From Bryobacterales bacterium KBS 96 (GTDB lineage: Bacteria; Acidobacteriota; Terriglobia; Bryobacterales; Bryobacteraceae), in assembly GCA_000381625.1 (NCBI GenBank), contig KB906767.1, forward strand, positions 2,458,629 through 2,522,628: DNA of 64,000 nt. Direction: 5' to 3'. How positions within the stretch are numbered: the stretch's first letter is position 1; each line of letters starts with the position of its first letter. The notes under the pieces were generated by a model. That model searched no databases and had not been told where the DNA came from. It saw only the letters and a program-made list of their open reading frames with translations. This document shows, one piece after another, positions 1 to 7,612 of this stretch. A program made the translations under genes and the position numbers.

Positions 1-460
1 CGGCAATCCACTTGCCCGTTGTCTGGGGCGCATGGTTCCCTCCCATACGCGCCTGCACGTATTCTTCTGTGGCGTTGAGCGCTGTCCGGACAGCTTTGCG
101 ATGCGCCTCGCGTACCCGCTCATCCGCGCCGACGAGAGCCGTTTGTGAAACCGATTTCGGCGGTGAGAAAGTCAGATCCCATGCTGCGCGATGACCGACT
201 TCTTCGCCGTTCTTTGTTTTGATCGTGTCCCGATGCTCTATGAGCTGTTTGGCGGTGTGCGGGTCCTGTCCTTCGGCGAGCCGTTTAAATTCGGCTTCGC
301 CAACCTCCCCGGTAAGCCCGACCTGGTCCGCAAGCTTCCCGTGCCATTGGCCGACGCGTTCGCCGCTCTGCGAGTAATACCGCTGGCTTGCGGACGTATA
401 CTCCTCTTTGAAGTAGGACGCGACCTTGCCAGAGGAGAGCGGTTTTGAAATCTTGACCAT
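1..460 (-). CDS. MobF-family conjugative relaxase (TrwC/TraI type), N-terminal part only
   Basis: Reading leftward from an ATG at 460 there is an open frame of 153 codons that leaves the window at base 1, so the gene is truncated by the window edge and not by mutation. The protein opens MVKISKPLSSGKVASYF and carries the MobF relaxase motif WDLTFSPPKSVS at about residues 98-109, the region containing structural and metal-site residues of TrwC-type relaxases. In this family the N-terminal domain nicks oriT and attaches covalently to the 5' end, and a C-terminal helicase (not in the window) unwinds the strand. Its ATG overlaps the stop of the upstream 69-residue gene (TGATG), so it is translated as part of the same leftward operon as the coupling protein. 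Confidence 0.88.
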   Translation of the reverse strand, partial: MVKISKPLSSGKVASYFKEEYTSASQRYYSQSGERVGQWHGKLADQVGLTGEVGEAEFKRLAEGQDPHTAKQLIEHRDTIKTKNGEEVGHRAAWDLTFSPPKSVSQTALVGADERVREAHRKAVRTALNATEEYVQARMGGNHAPQTTGKWIA

Positions 461-669
461 CAGTCCTCAGCAAGAAGGTCCAAAGCACGCGCGGCGCTGT
501 GCCAGATGAACAGAGGACAGTTTGCATCGTGTTCGCTGGCTGCTTCCGGCTTTGACGAGCAAGTGCACATCGCGTGCGAACCTATTTCACGGAGCATACG
601 CGCGTCCTGCCGCCGGGTCTGAGCCTGGATTGCGCGAATCAATTCGTCGTTGTTGCGGGTGTGTGGCAT
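460..669 (-). CDS. Small hypothetical protein between zinc-ribbon protein and relaxase
   Basis: A 69-residue protein starting MPHTRNNDELIRAIQ. The start at 669 is chosen because upstream in-frame residues overlap the zinc-ribbon gene and look like out-of-frame translation. It has four cysteines and three histidines (CTCSS, HDANC, HSA), so metal binding is possible, but no family is recognised. The start overlaps the end of the zinc-ribbon gene by 31 nt and the stop overlaps the relaxase ATG, so it sits inside a tightly packed transfer operon. A role in DNA processing is inferred from position only. Confidence 0.55.
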   Translation of the reverse strand: MPHTRNNDELIRAIQAQTRRQDARMLREIGSHAMCTCSSKPEAASEHDANCPLFIWHSAARALDLLAED

Positions 670-845
670 ATCTGTTGTTCTTTCTTTGCGGGACTCGGTA
701 CGGAAACGGGTTCGCGAAGCACGACAACCAAGATTCGACCGCAAGTGGGACACGAAAACGGATCGCCACTCGTTGTGTGGAACACCCGTCCGCATAGGCA
801 TTCGACTTCATACACGGATTCAGAACGCATATCACTTTCCTTCAT
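639..845 (-). CDS. Small zinc-ribbon protein
   Basis: A 68-residue protein with a classic zinc-ribbon arrangement: ECLCG near residue 16 and CPTCG near residue 32, giving two Cys-x-Cys/Cys-x2-Cys knuckles. The ATG at 845 directly follows the TGA of the coupling-protein gene with no gap, which indicates translational coupling. The C-terminal tail is proline- and threonine-rich and looks disordered. The function is unknown. Small zinc-ribbon proteins are common among accessory genes of conjugative operons, but no specific homologue is recognised. The 31-nt overlap with the next gene leaves some doubt about where that gene starts. Confidence 0.6.
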   Translation of the reverse strand: MKESDMRSESVYEVECLCGRVFHTTSGDPFSCPTCGRILVVVLREPVSVPSPAKKEQQICHTPATTTN

Positions 846-2774
846 TCACGTTTTCTGTGGCTGATGTGGCCGGGGCAGTAACTGCGGCCCGGGTTGAGCT
901 AAATCCGATGAGAGTTCACTCCGCTCCGCCTTCTTCCTGGCGCGGAACTCCGCCAGGCTCGGTACCTTGTCTTTGGTGACTGGAGAACTCTGGCGAGGGA
1001 CAAACGTGGGCCGCTTGGGGCGGTCCGGCACGATGGCAATTTTAATCGGGACGACCTCGTTGGCGTACCGAAAATACCCGCAACGGTCGGGCAGTCCGCT
1101 GAATTGGGAGGCTAGCACGAGACGCTCCGTCTTCACTTCGCTCGTGAAGCTGTGGTGATAATGCTTGCCAAAGGCATGCGCCGGCCGGGTCTCTTTGGGT
1201 CGCTCGATTTCGATTTCGCCGACGATTTTGCTGGACCAGTCGGCGGCTTCCGGTTCGCTAGTGCGTAGCAGGATCTTCGTAAACGGAGCCGAGAAGATCG
1301 TCTCCGATTCTTCTCCGTAGAGGGCTTTGATTTGACTGCGGCCCTGGAATCCGATCACGATGGATAAGCCGGTTTTGCGGCTTTCCGTCATTGCCGCCTG
1401 CAATTGCGGCAGCATTTGCAGCGTTGGCAGTTCGTCGAGGACTAGCCGGACCGGTTTCAGGTCCGGGCGCGGTCCTTGAGACAGAATGCGGCGGATGAGC
1501 ATGTCGATCCAAAGGCTTTGTAGAGGCCGCAGCGCGGTGCGAGTGTCCTGCGTGCTCGTGAAGAAGATCCAACTCTGCCGCTTTTCGCACCAGTCTCGCA
1601 CCGTCCATATCTGCCGGCTTGGTTCTTTGTCAGGAATCTGCCGGAGCGCGAACGCTACCTGCGCCAATGTGGAGGTCACCGCCGCCCGCTGCGGCGCGGC
1701 ATTCACTGCAAGCATTTGCTCCAACTCGGTTCCCAGTACGCGCATGTCGATTTGCGGATCGGGATGCTGCATCCAGGTACCCAGTTCGCGCGCCGACTCC
1801 GGCTGGTGATGCACGAGCAGATGTTTATAGATCAACCGTGAGGTATGGATAAAAAACCAGTCTTTCTCTGTGGGCCGCCCTGGATACAGACTTTCGGCTT
1901 GTGCCAGAGCAGTTGCTTCGGCCGTGGCGCTATCAGACAAATCGAGCTCCTCGGTCGGGCACCAGGAGAAGCAACGCTCGTCGAGTGGATTGGCGATGAG
2001 ATCGCCGCGTTCGGGCCGGTAATATCGCGCCGCAAACTCCAAGTGCGGGTCGTAAACGATTGCCGTCTCGTCCTGCGCTTCCGCCTGGTCGAGGATCTGC
2101 ATGATGGCTTGTGTTTTACCTGAACCTGGGTCTCCGATGATCTGGATGTGCTGCGCTTCGTGACGCTTCTCAATACGAAGTTGCTTGCCTCTGATCCGGT
2201 AGAACGAATGACTGCCGCGGCGATTCCGATCAAGCCGGAAGATTAAACCGTCCCCCTGACTGCGGCGGTTGAATTGAACCGTTGAGAGCAGGTCGGGACC
2301 GCGAAGCTTGCGGCCACGGCGAAAGGCTTGCAGCCGTTGTGCGTCGAAGGCGACCCCTGTAAACAGAAAGACAAACAGACAAACTGCCGATCCGATCAGA
2401 GGTATTCGGAGCACCTGTGGAGCGGTGTTTCCGTGATAGATTGCAGCACGAAGCCAAGCCGCAAGTTGCTGCGGTTGAGCGTAAAGGGGCCGTACTGAAA
2501 TGTGGGCTGGATTCGTGGCAAGTGTTTCGTCACTGGCTAAAGCTGCACCATTGTAGACAGCGAAGTATCGCTTTGGCCGGTGAGCCGCTTTCCCGAAGGC
2601 GAGATGCGGGAAGAGACTTTCTCTTGCGTAGACGGGAAGGTAGTACGCCTGAAGCGCCGGCGCCAAGTACCGCCACATTTGCAGCGATGCGAACGCGGCT
2701 ACGGCGGACAGCAACAGCGCACAAAGAATGCCCACAGGGGCGGGCTTGCGGAGTGGAGTGGCAGAAGAGTTCAT
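846..2774 (-). CDS. Type IV coupling protein (VirD4/TraD/TrwB family)
   Basis: A 642-residue inner-membrane ATPase that would carry the relaxase-DNA complex to the type IV secretion channel. Two membrane segments are visible at about residues 16-35 and 124-142. A Walker A motif GDPGSGKT lies at 214-221 and a Walker B motif VLDELP at 445-450, followed by the stretch TESRKTGLSIVIGFQGRSQ typical of TraD/VirD4 proteins. Length and architecture match TraD-like coupling proteins. Its start overlaps the stop of the upstream relaxosome-type gene by 4 nt (ATGA), and its stop abuts the zinc-ribbon gene. Placement next to a MobF relaxase supports a TrwB-like partner role. Confidence 0.9.
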   Translation of the reverse strand: MNSSATPLRKPAPVGILCALLLSAVAAFASLQMWRYLAPALQAYYLPVYARESLFPHLAFGKAAHRPKRYFAVYNGAALASDETLATNPAHISVRPLYAQPQQLAAWLRAAIYHGNTAPQVLRIPLIGSAVCLFVFLFTGVAFDAQRLQAFRRGRKLRGPDLLSTVQFNRRSQGDGLIFRLDRNRRGSHSFYRIRGKQLRIEKRHEAQHIQIIGDPGSGKTQAIMQILDQAEAQDETAIVYDPHLEFAARYYRPERGDLIANPLDERCFSWCPTEELDLSDSATAEATALAQAESLYPGRPTEKDWFFIHTSRLIYKHLLVHHQPESARELGTWMQHPDPQIDMRVLGTELEQMLAVNAAPQRAAVTSTLAQVAFALRQIPDKEPSRQIWTVRDWCEKRQSWIFFTSTQDTRTALRPLQSLWIDMLIRRILSQGPRPDLKPVRLVLDELPTLQMLPQLQAAMTESRKTGLSIVIGFQGRSQIKALYGEESETIFSAPFTKILLRTSEPEAADWSSKIVGEIEIERPKETRPAHAFGKHYHHSFTSEVKTERLVLASQFSGLPDRCGYFRYANEVVPIKIAIVPDRPKRPTFVPRQSSPVTKDKVPSLAEFRARKKAERSELSSDLAQPGPQLLPRPHQPQKT

Positions 2775-3124
2775 ACGTTTCTCGCATTAGAGGACTGAAA
2801 CTGTTCAAGGGCTTGATCCACCAGCGCAGATTTAATTCCGGCGAAGCGGGCGCGAAGTTCGGTGACGCGGTTTTCGCTGAGAGCATCGCCGTTGAGCGAT
2901 GCAAGAATCAGTGCGAGAAACACCTCTTGGAAGGCTAGAAGCTCAGCAGCAAGGAAGCGTGCTTCACAGCCGAGGGACAAGCTTTCGAGAAGCCGGCGGC
3001 GAGTGTATTCACTTACAGAGGCTCCGCGGGATTCAGCCATCTGCGCGAGCTGGATATAGTCCCGTTCGCTAATCCGAGTGCTCACTAGCTTCGTTCTTTC
3101 GTTTTTCAGATTTTGTAACGGCAC
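2771..3124 (-). CDS. Relaxosome-type accessory protein (MobC-like, ribbon-helix-helix N-terminus)
   Basis: A 117-residue protein whose N-terminal half (NERTKLVSTRISERDY... onward, about residues 7-45) has the pattern of a MobC/ribbon-helix-helix DNA-binding domain, followed by a helical C-terminal region. The GTG start at 3124 is preferred because AGGA sits 9 nt upstream and the extra 34 residues of the longer frame are cysteine-rich and run through the repeat-bearing spacer. Such proteins bind near oriT and help the relaxase nick DNA. The gene overlaps the coupling-protein start by 4 nt. The spacer just upstream carries TTGACAAG repeats that are plausible binding sites. The family call rests on the motif pattern only. 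Confidence 0.65.
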   Translation of the reverse strand: MPLQNLKNERTKLVSTRISERDYIQLAQMAESRGASVSEYTRRRLLESLSLGCEARFLAAELLAFQEVFLALILASLNGDALSENRVTELRARFAGIKSALVDQALEQFQSSNARNV

Positions 3125-3151
3125 TTTCTTAAGTCCTTCCTGCTGAGCTTG

Positions 3152-3234
3152 TTGACAAGTGGTGACGAAGCGTTGACAAGTGTCACAATTGCTGAGCCAA
3201 ACCGTTGCAGAACAGCACGTTGACAAGCGTCATC
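3152..3234. repeat. TTGACAAG repeats in the relaxosome-gene spacer (candidate oriT or operator)
   Basis: Three copies of TTGACAAG start at 3152, 3173 and 3220. The second and third continue into GTCA, making near-palindromes TGACAAGTGTCA and TGACAAGCGTCA. The first continues GTGGTGAC. A direct repeat TGCTGAGC occurs at 3141 and 3190, and a short hairpin CCCT-GCA-AGGG follows at 3234. This is the only sizeable gap (about 186 bp) in an operon whose genes otherwise nearly touch, so a cis-acting role (oriT, or operator for the adjacent ribbon-helix-helix proteins) is inferred. No nic site is identified. Confidence 0.45.
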
Positions 3235-3310
3235 CCTGCAAGGGGTGGCGTATCGAAGAATTTCAGCCGCCGCGAATGCGGCGTCAGCCTTTTCTCGCTT
3301 TGGATCATGC

Positions 3311-3577
3311 TTAGGCCGCAGATAAATGCGCTTTCGGCCGGCCCCGGCGCGCGGCCGTATAGGCAGCGGCATCGAGCATCTCCGGCCGCTCGGCGAGCCA
3401 TTTCTGATAATCTTTGTCCGCTTCGAAAATGTCCTTCAACGCGGCGGAAACGACGTAGCTGGGCGATGAGTCATTCAGGAATTTGGCGTAGGCATAAAGC
3501 TTTGCCACAATGTCCTTCCGCATCCGGAACTGGACAGTGTCGAACGGTGTTTTGTCTTGCGGTTGAATACGGGGCAT
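3311..3577 (-). CDS. Small DNA-binding-like protein of the transfer operon
   Basis: An 88-residue protein opening MPRIQPQDKTPFDTVQFRM. The ATG at 3577 has a good ribosome site (AGAGGAG, 5 nt spacing), so it is preferred over the upstream start. The segment FDTVQFRMRKDIVAKLYAYAKFLNDSSPSYVVSAAL looks like a ribbon-helix-helix fold (beta strand followed by two helices with a SPSYVV turn), which suggests a small repressor or relaxosome component. It ends with a basic tail (RRGRPK). It lies between virB8 and the repeat-bearing spacer, so it could bind those repeats. Fold assignment is by eye. Confidence 0.55.
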   Translation of the reverse strand: MPRIQPQDKTPFDTVQFRMRKDIVAKLYAYAKFLNDSSPSYVVSAALKDIFEADKDYQKWLAERPEMLDAAAYTAARRGRPKAHLSAA

Positions 3578-3603
3578 AATTCTCCTCTTCTGCTGGATAA
3601 AAA

Positions 3604-4293
3604 TCAAGAATTTGTGAAAGCTTGGTCTTCACGAAAATACTGAATGGAAAGCCCAAGGGGGTTATACGGAACCATCTCGTTCCGTACGGTCTTCGGGTCG
3701 ACGGTGAAGTTGACCCGAACGATCCATTTTTCACGCCGCGATTCCTGCTGCGGCGAGCTGTAGAAAATCTTGGTCAGGTAGATATCGGCGCTGTATGGCG
3801 ACGTTTGCAAATTCGTGATATGCACGTTATCGATCTGCACCTCGATCTGCTCGCCTGAACCGGAGAAGAACTGAGCAATCGTGCGGCGCTCTTTCTGCAT
3901 CAACTCGGCGGCCAAATGCGATTCAATGAAGTAATAATTCTTCGGGAAATCGGTCTCAATGGTGGCCCCTAGCCTGGCGTAGCGGTCCCGAACCCATTCG
4001 GACAGAAAATAGCGAATTTCCGGCGCTTGGGGTTTGTATTCAGTATTTCCGTAGGCAAAGGCTTCGGCTTTGCCGATATCGTTGATGCGGACGACTTCCA
4101 CGATGCGCTCGGCACTGGCTTTTGCCAGGGTGATTACGGCCAAACCCTGCAGGATGGCGGTAGCTGCAATGGCAGCCACCGTCCAGCGCAAAATCCGGTT
4201 TTGCCGTTCAATCCGGTCATGGTATTCGAGATCGGGGAACAGCGGTATTTCGGCAGCGTCGACCGGCGCGGAAGTAATAGCGGTTTGATTCAT
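3604..4293 (-). CDS. Type IV secretion inner-membrane scaffold protein VirB8/TrbF
   Basis: A 229-residue protein with a short cytoplasmic N-terminus, one membrane segment (WTVAAIAATAILQGLAVITL, about residues 32-51) and a periplasmic NTF2-like domain. Features typical of VirB8/TrbF are NEMVPYNPLGLSIQYFRED near the C-terminus and a conserved mid-domain strand pattern. The ATG at 4293 has AGGAG upstream (CGTAGGAGATCGATTTATG). The longer frame reading back to 4422 overlaps virB6 and was rejected. In this secretion family VirB8 nucleates the inner-membrane complex and contacts VirB10. It sits directly downstream of virB6 with an 11-nt gap. Confidence 0.85.
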   Translation of the reverse strand: MNQTAITSAPVDAAEIPLFPDLEYHDRIERQNRILRWTVAAIAATAILQGLAVITLAKASAERIVEVVRINDIGKAEAFAYGNTEYKPQAPEIRYFLSEWVRDRYARLGATIETDFPKNYYFIESHLAAELMQKERRTIAQFFSGSGEQIEVQIDNVHITNLQTSPYSADIYLTKIFYSSPQQESRREKWIVRVNFTVDPKTVRNEMVPYNPLGLSIQYFREDQAFTNS

Positions 4294-4304
4294 AAATCGA
4301 TCTC

Positions 4305-5267
4305 CTACGTGCAAACAAAACGGGTCGCCGCGCCGCGCACTGCGCTTCCGAGGCTCGTGCCGAAACCGCTCACCCCGCCCAACAATTCGTGAGCCAGATG
4401 CGGAACCTGAAACATGGACCAAATGAATGCGAACTGCAACAGGATCCAGGGCACCAGCAAGGCAAGGAGATGAGGAATGCTGTAGTCTCCGTGGATTGCG
4501 TTTTGCAGAAACCCGACAATTACCCGTACCCAGACGAACACAAACGCTGATGCGATTACTCGATAAAACGCGTAGACGAACATGAAATCAATCCATTTCC
4601 AAAACTTGTTCGCAAGCGAGGAAATCAAAAGGAGCGGAATGAATAGCGGCCCAAGCAATGTTCCGATTCCTGTCGCGATGAAGCCGAGAGTGCTGATGGC
4701 AAATAAAACGGCTTCAACGAGCGCCATAGAACCGATCACGATGTAATAAACGGCCACTTGGAAAATGTTGAGTGGCGAAGGCTGCTGGATGTTCGCAGCC
4801 AGGGAATTCACTTGGTTCGCGAAATCATTTAGAATGCTGAGATCAATCGTGCCGGAAATGGTACGGGCCGTGTACGTGAATACCTGATGAAAACTGAAGC
4901 TCGCTCCGGGCAACGGCTGGTTGTAGTAGTGCAGCAGAATGAGGCATCCGGCAAGCTTGCCCATAAATGCGATCAGTTCCCCTAAATCCACATGCGCGTG
5001 CCACATCGCGTAGGGATGCCACATCCAGCGGATGGCGAAACGAACGAGCTGAAAAGCCGCAATGGCGTTGAGCAGCGTCATCGCATCGCCCACAAATAAA
5101 TCGGTGTGCTGCGTCACGAGTTGATCTATGGACTGGCTGATCGAAGTAACGAAATCGATGGTCTGAGGCGTGATCGGGATCGGCCCCTTCGTCTGCGCAA
5201 GCAGACCCGTGGGAAACGCACCTAAGAATGCGAACAGAAAAGCCGTTTTTGTAATCGTCTGGGGCAT
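4305..5267 (-). CDS. Type IV secretion polytopic membrane protein VirB6/TrbL
   Basis: A 320-residue protein with an N-terminal signal-like segment (AFLFAFLGAFPTGLLAQ) and about six hydrophobic segments, including a large central block typical of the VirB6/TrbL family. These proteins form part of the inner-membrane DNA channel. The family call comes from topology, size and its place between the VirB5/TrbJ-like and VirB8 genes, since primary sequence in this family is poorly conserved. It starts 4 nt after the stop of the upstream gene without a strong ribosome site, so coupling is likely. Confidence 0.75.
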   Translation of the reverse strand: MPQTITKTAFLFAFLGAFPTGLLAQTKGPIPITPQTIDFVTSISQSIDQLVTQHTDLFVGDAMTLLNAIAAFQLVRFAIRWMWHPYAMWHAHVDLGELIAFMGKLAGCLILLHYYNQPLPGASFSFHQVFTYTARTISGTIDLSILNDFANQVNSLAANIQQPSPLNIFQVAVYYIVIGSMALVEAVLFAISTLGFIATGIGTLLGPLFIPLLLISSLANKFWKWIDFMFVYAFYRVIASAFVFVWVRVIVGFLQNAIHGDYSIPHLLALLVPWILLQFAFIWSMFQVPHLAHELLGGVSGFGTSLGSAVRGAATRFVCT

Positions 5268-5271
5268 GGGT

Positions 5272-6102
5272 TTATTGCGGGTCGTAATTGGTTAGCGCCG
5301 CGCCCACATTCGCCGGAGCCGTGGGTTCGCTGAACTGATAAGCGGTAGCCTTGGTCGCGGTATTCAGAGCGTTGGCGTGGAGGTTGCGCTGGTCTAAATT
5401 CGCGGCAAGCAACTGTTCCAGAATTTCCGCCTGCACGGCTTGGGTGCCTTGCTGCATGCGCATGTTCTGAAGCTGCGCTGCGTTCAGCAGATTCAACTGC
5501 TTGATTTCGGTGTTGTCGTCTGGATTTCCGCTCAATGCGGCTTGTTCGAGCTGATTGATCGCCTGGCCGTTCGTCTGTTGCTGTTGACGTACCGCGGCTA
5601 GCGTCGACATGGAGACCTGCCCGGTGGAATCCTGAATTTCCACCGCTGCGAGGCTCGACAAGTGTGAGCTATTTCCTAACGGCTCTCGCGCAAGAAATTC
5701 TCCCGTTTGGACTGGCACCGTGGCGAGCGACCAAGCGGTCGGCACAGCTTGGCCGTAGTTCACCGCCTGATTCCATACTGCCGTCTCGCCGTATCGATTA
5801 CCTACGTTGCTCCGCAACAGGGCAACGCCCCACGTTTTCCAGAACTGCTTATTGGTGTATTGCTCCAGGTTGAACTTGAGCATTTCGTACTGGGTTTTTG
5901 TCGTCTGATAAAGCTGCATTTCGCTCTGGACCATCTGCTCGTATTGACGAATCTGCTGAACGAGCTTTCCGACGGCGGTCGGGTCGAAAACGATATCACC
6001 AAAGCCGAATATCGCTTTAGCGGGCGGCGTGAACAGAAATCCGGTAGTCACCACGATGACTCCGGCGATTGTAAAAACGCGATGGCGCTGGTTTGCCATC
6101 AT
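5272..6102 (-). CDS. Type IV secretion minor pilus protein VirB5/TrbJ-like
   Basis: A 276-residue exported protein. It has a signal peptide (FTIAGVIVVTTGFLFTPPAKA, about residues 9-29) followed by FGFGDIVFDPTAVGKLVQQI, a hallmark of TrbJ-type VirB5 proteins, and then long glutamine-rich helices. VirB5/TrbJ proteins sit at the pilus tip or in the periplasm. The ATG at 6102 has GAGGAGG 8 nt upstream and overlaps the stop of the small membrane protein (TAATG). The 62-codon upstream extension is arginine-rich out-of-frame sequence and was discarded. Confidence 0.8.
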   Translation of the reverse strand: MMANQRHRVFTIAGVIVVTTGFLFTPPAKAIFGFGDIVFDPTAVGKLVQQIRQYEQMVQSEMQLYQTTKTQYEMLKFNLEQYTNKQFWKTWGVALLRSNVGNRYGETAVWNQAVNYGQAVPTAWSLATVPVQTGEFLAREPLGNSSHLSSLAAVEIQDSTGQVSMSTLAAVRQQQQTNGQAINQLEQAALSGNPDDNTEIKQLNLLNAAQLQNMRMQQGTQAVQAEILEQLLAANLDQRNLHANALNTATKATAYQFSEPTAPANVGAALTNYDPQ

Positions 6103-6296
6103 TAATGAATCCTCCTCGAAAGCACTCCTAAAAGCTCGGCGACGATAGCGACACCGGCCAGCAGCAGAACCCATATAAAGACGAATTTCCAGAACCCAAA
6201 CACGATGCGCATATAACGGTTGCGCACGCGCAGAAAGTAGTTCAGCTCGCGCTGCAGCTCTGGGCTGAGATCGGATCTGTAATTCCAAGTCCTCAT
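6102..6296 (-). CDS. Small membrane protein between VirB10 and VirB5
   Basis: A 64-residue protein: a charged N-terminus (about 28 residues) and one strong membrane helix (IVFGFWKFVFIWVLLLAGVAIVAELL, split here into hydrophobic halves around residue 40). Its ATG overlaps the virB10 stop (ATGA) and its stop overlaps the virB5 start (TAATG), so it is embedded in the operon by overlaps on both sides, strong evidence that it is translated. It has no lipobox, so it is not a VirB7-type lipoprotein. No family is recognised. A structural or assembly role in the secretion complex is inferred from context. Confidence 0.65.
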   Translation of the reverse strand: MRTWNYRSDLSPELQRELNYFLRVRNRYMRIVFGFWKFVFIWVLLLAGVAIVAELLGVLSRRIH

Positions 6297-7603
6297 AGGT
6301 CGCCCGGCATCGTATGGTTTTGATAAGCGGGCATCAAAAGATCGCCTGCGAGATAAATCTTGATCCGGGCTCGCTCGCGTACGATGAACGTCGGCAATTG
6401 ATTGAGAAAGTGATCTAGCACACGGGAGGAGTTCTCGGCCATGCTCTGCGAAATGCCCGAGCGCATGACGACCATCGGGTCATAGCCGTAACCGCCATAT
6501 CCATTCCCGATCTGTGCGACTCCGCCAATGGCCGCAAGCGCCAGTGAAGTGCCAAAAATCTGGAGGTAATGATGGTTCACCAGATCTCGAACTCCGGTCT
6601 CGCCGACCTGGTTCAGCCCGGTAAATTGATCGAGCGAAACCGAATACCCATCCGGCATGATGATGCGGTGAAAAGCGACGAACAGCCGTTGCTGGTTGCC
6701 ATTCACCACGGCATTGACTTTGCCCAGAACCCGCGAGCCTTGAGGGATTAAGAGCGTCCGGTTGTCATGGGCATAAACATCGGTTGTGACCATACAGTTC
6801 ACCGGTCCGGCGAAAACGCCGTTGATGCGGTTGGTCAGAACGGTTTCGATGATGTAGCCTTCAAACAACCGGTACGGCTTGCCGGTTGCGGAATTGACAT
6901 CGTAATGGGTGGGTTTCGATTCCGGCGTGTTCGGGACCTGCTGCTGGCCGGAAACGGGCAACTGCTCGGCGGTATTTTTCAATGGCTGGGAAACGCCGGT
7001 TACTGGGGCGGCCGCGGGGGCCTGGTCCGCTACGGAATTGTGCCCCTCACTTCGGAGATCCAGAGCCACATTCGACGCATGGAGGGCCTGCTCCTCTTTC
7101 TTGCGACGCTCGATTGCATCCTGCTCTGCCAGGCTGGAGGCACCCTGTGTAGAAGCCGGTTGATAGTATCCTGCGGCGGCAAGCTGCTGCTGTTGTCTCT
7201 GTAAAGCCGCGAGCGTATTGAGGTCCGTGCTTTGATCCGCGGAGGGATTGGCATTCGTCAAATTTGACACCGGCCCTTGCTGCGCGGCTTCGAGTGTCTT
7301 CTGTAACGCCTCTTTCTGTGCCTGGATACGCGCCATTTCCTGAGCCTCTTGTTGCGTTTGCCGCTCGAAGTTCGTGATATCGACAGTGCTGGCCGGGGCG
7401 CTCTCTGTTTTCGTTCGCGCCGCGCTCTTTTGCTGCAAATTGCGGGGACGGGGCCGCGTGAGCTCGGTAACGCCAATCAGTCCCAACAACGCAACGATCA
7501 CGCCGCCCACAAGTAGCGGTTTGTTCAACGGGCCGGAGGGTGGTTTCGCAGGCTCCTGCGGCGCGGAACTCGAATCGATTTGATGGATCGTTTCGTCGGG
7601 CAT
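6293..7603 (-). CDS. Type IV secretion core-complex protein VirB10/TrbI
   Basis: A 436-residue protein from the ATG at 7603 (a GTG nine bases upstream is also possible). It has a single membrane helix near residues 28-44, a long proline/glutamine/alanine-rich periplasmic linker, and the conserved VirB10 C-terminal domain beginning about residue 240 with FEGYIIETVLTNRINGVFAG and IPQGSRVLGKV. The final part contains the region forming the outer-membrane pore helices. VirB10 spans the envelope and couples cytoplasmic ATPases to channel opening. It follows virB9 with a 9-nt gap. Confidence 0.9.
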   Translation of the reverse strand: MPDETIHQIDSSSAPQEPAKPPSGPLNKPLLVGGVIVALLGLIGVTELTRPRPRNLQQKSAARTKTESAPASTVDITNFERQTQQEAQEMARIQAQKEALQKTLEAAQQGPVSNLTNANPSADQSTDLNTLAALQRQQQQLAAAGYYQPASTQGASSLAEQDAIERRKKEEQALHASNVALDLRSEGHNSVADQAPAAAPVTGVSQPLKNTAEQLPVSGQQQVPNTPESKPTHYDVNSATGKPYRLFEGYIIETVLTNRINGVFAGPVNCMVTTDVYAHDNRTLLIPQGSRVLGKVNAVVNGNQQRLFVAFHRIIMPDGYSVSLDQFTGLNQVGETGVRDLVNHHYLQIFGTSLALAAIGGVAQIGNGYGGYGYDPMVVMRSGISQSMAENSSRVLDHFLNQLPTFIVRERARIKIYLAGDLLMPAYQNHTMPGDL

Positions 7604-7612
7604 GGATTCCAC

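Noticed and set aside
3125-3226. Longer N-terminus for the MobC-like protein
   Set aside because: The extra 34 residues are cysteine-rich, run through the repeats, and a better GTG start with AGGA lies at 3124.
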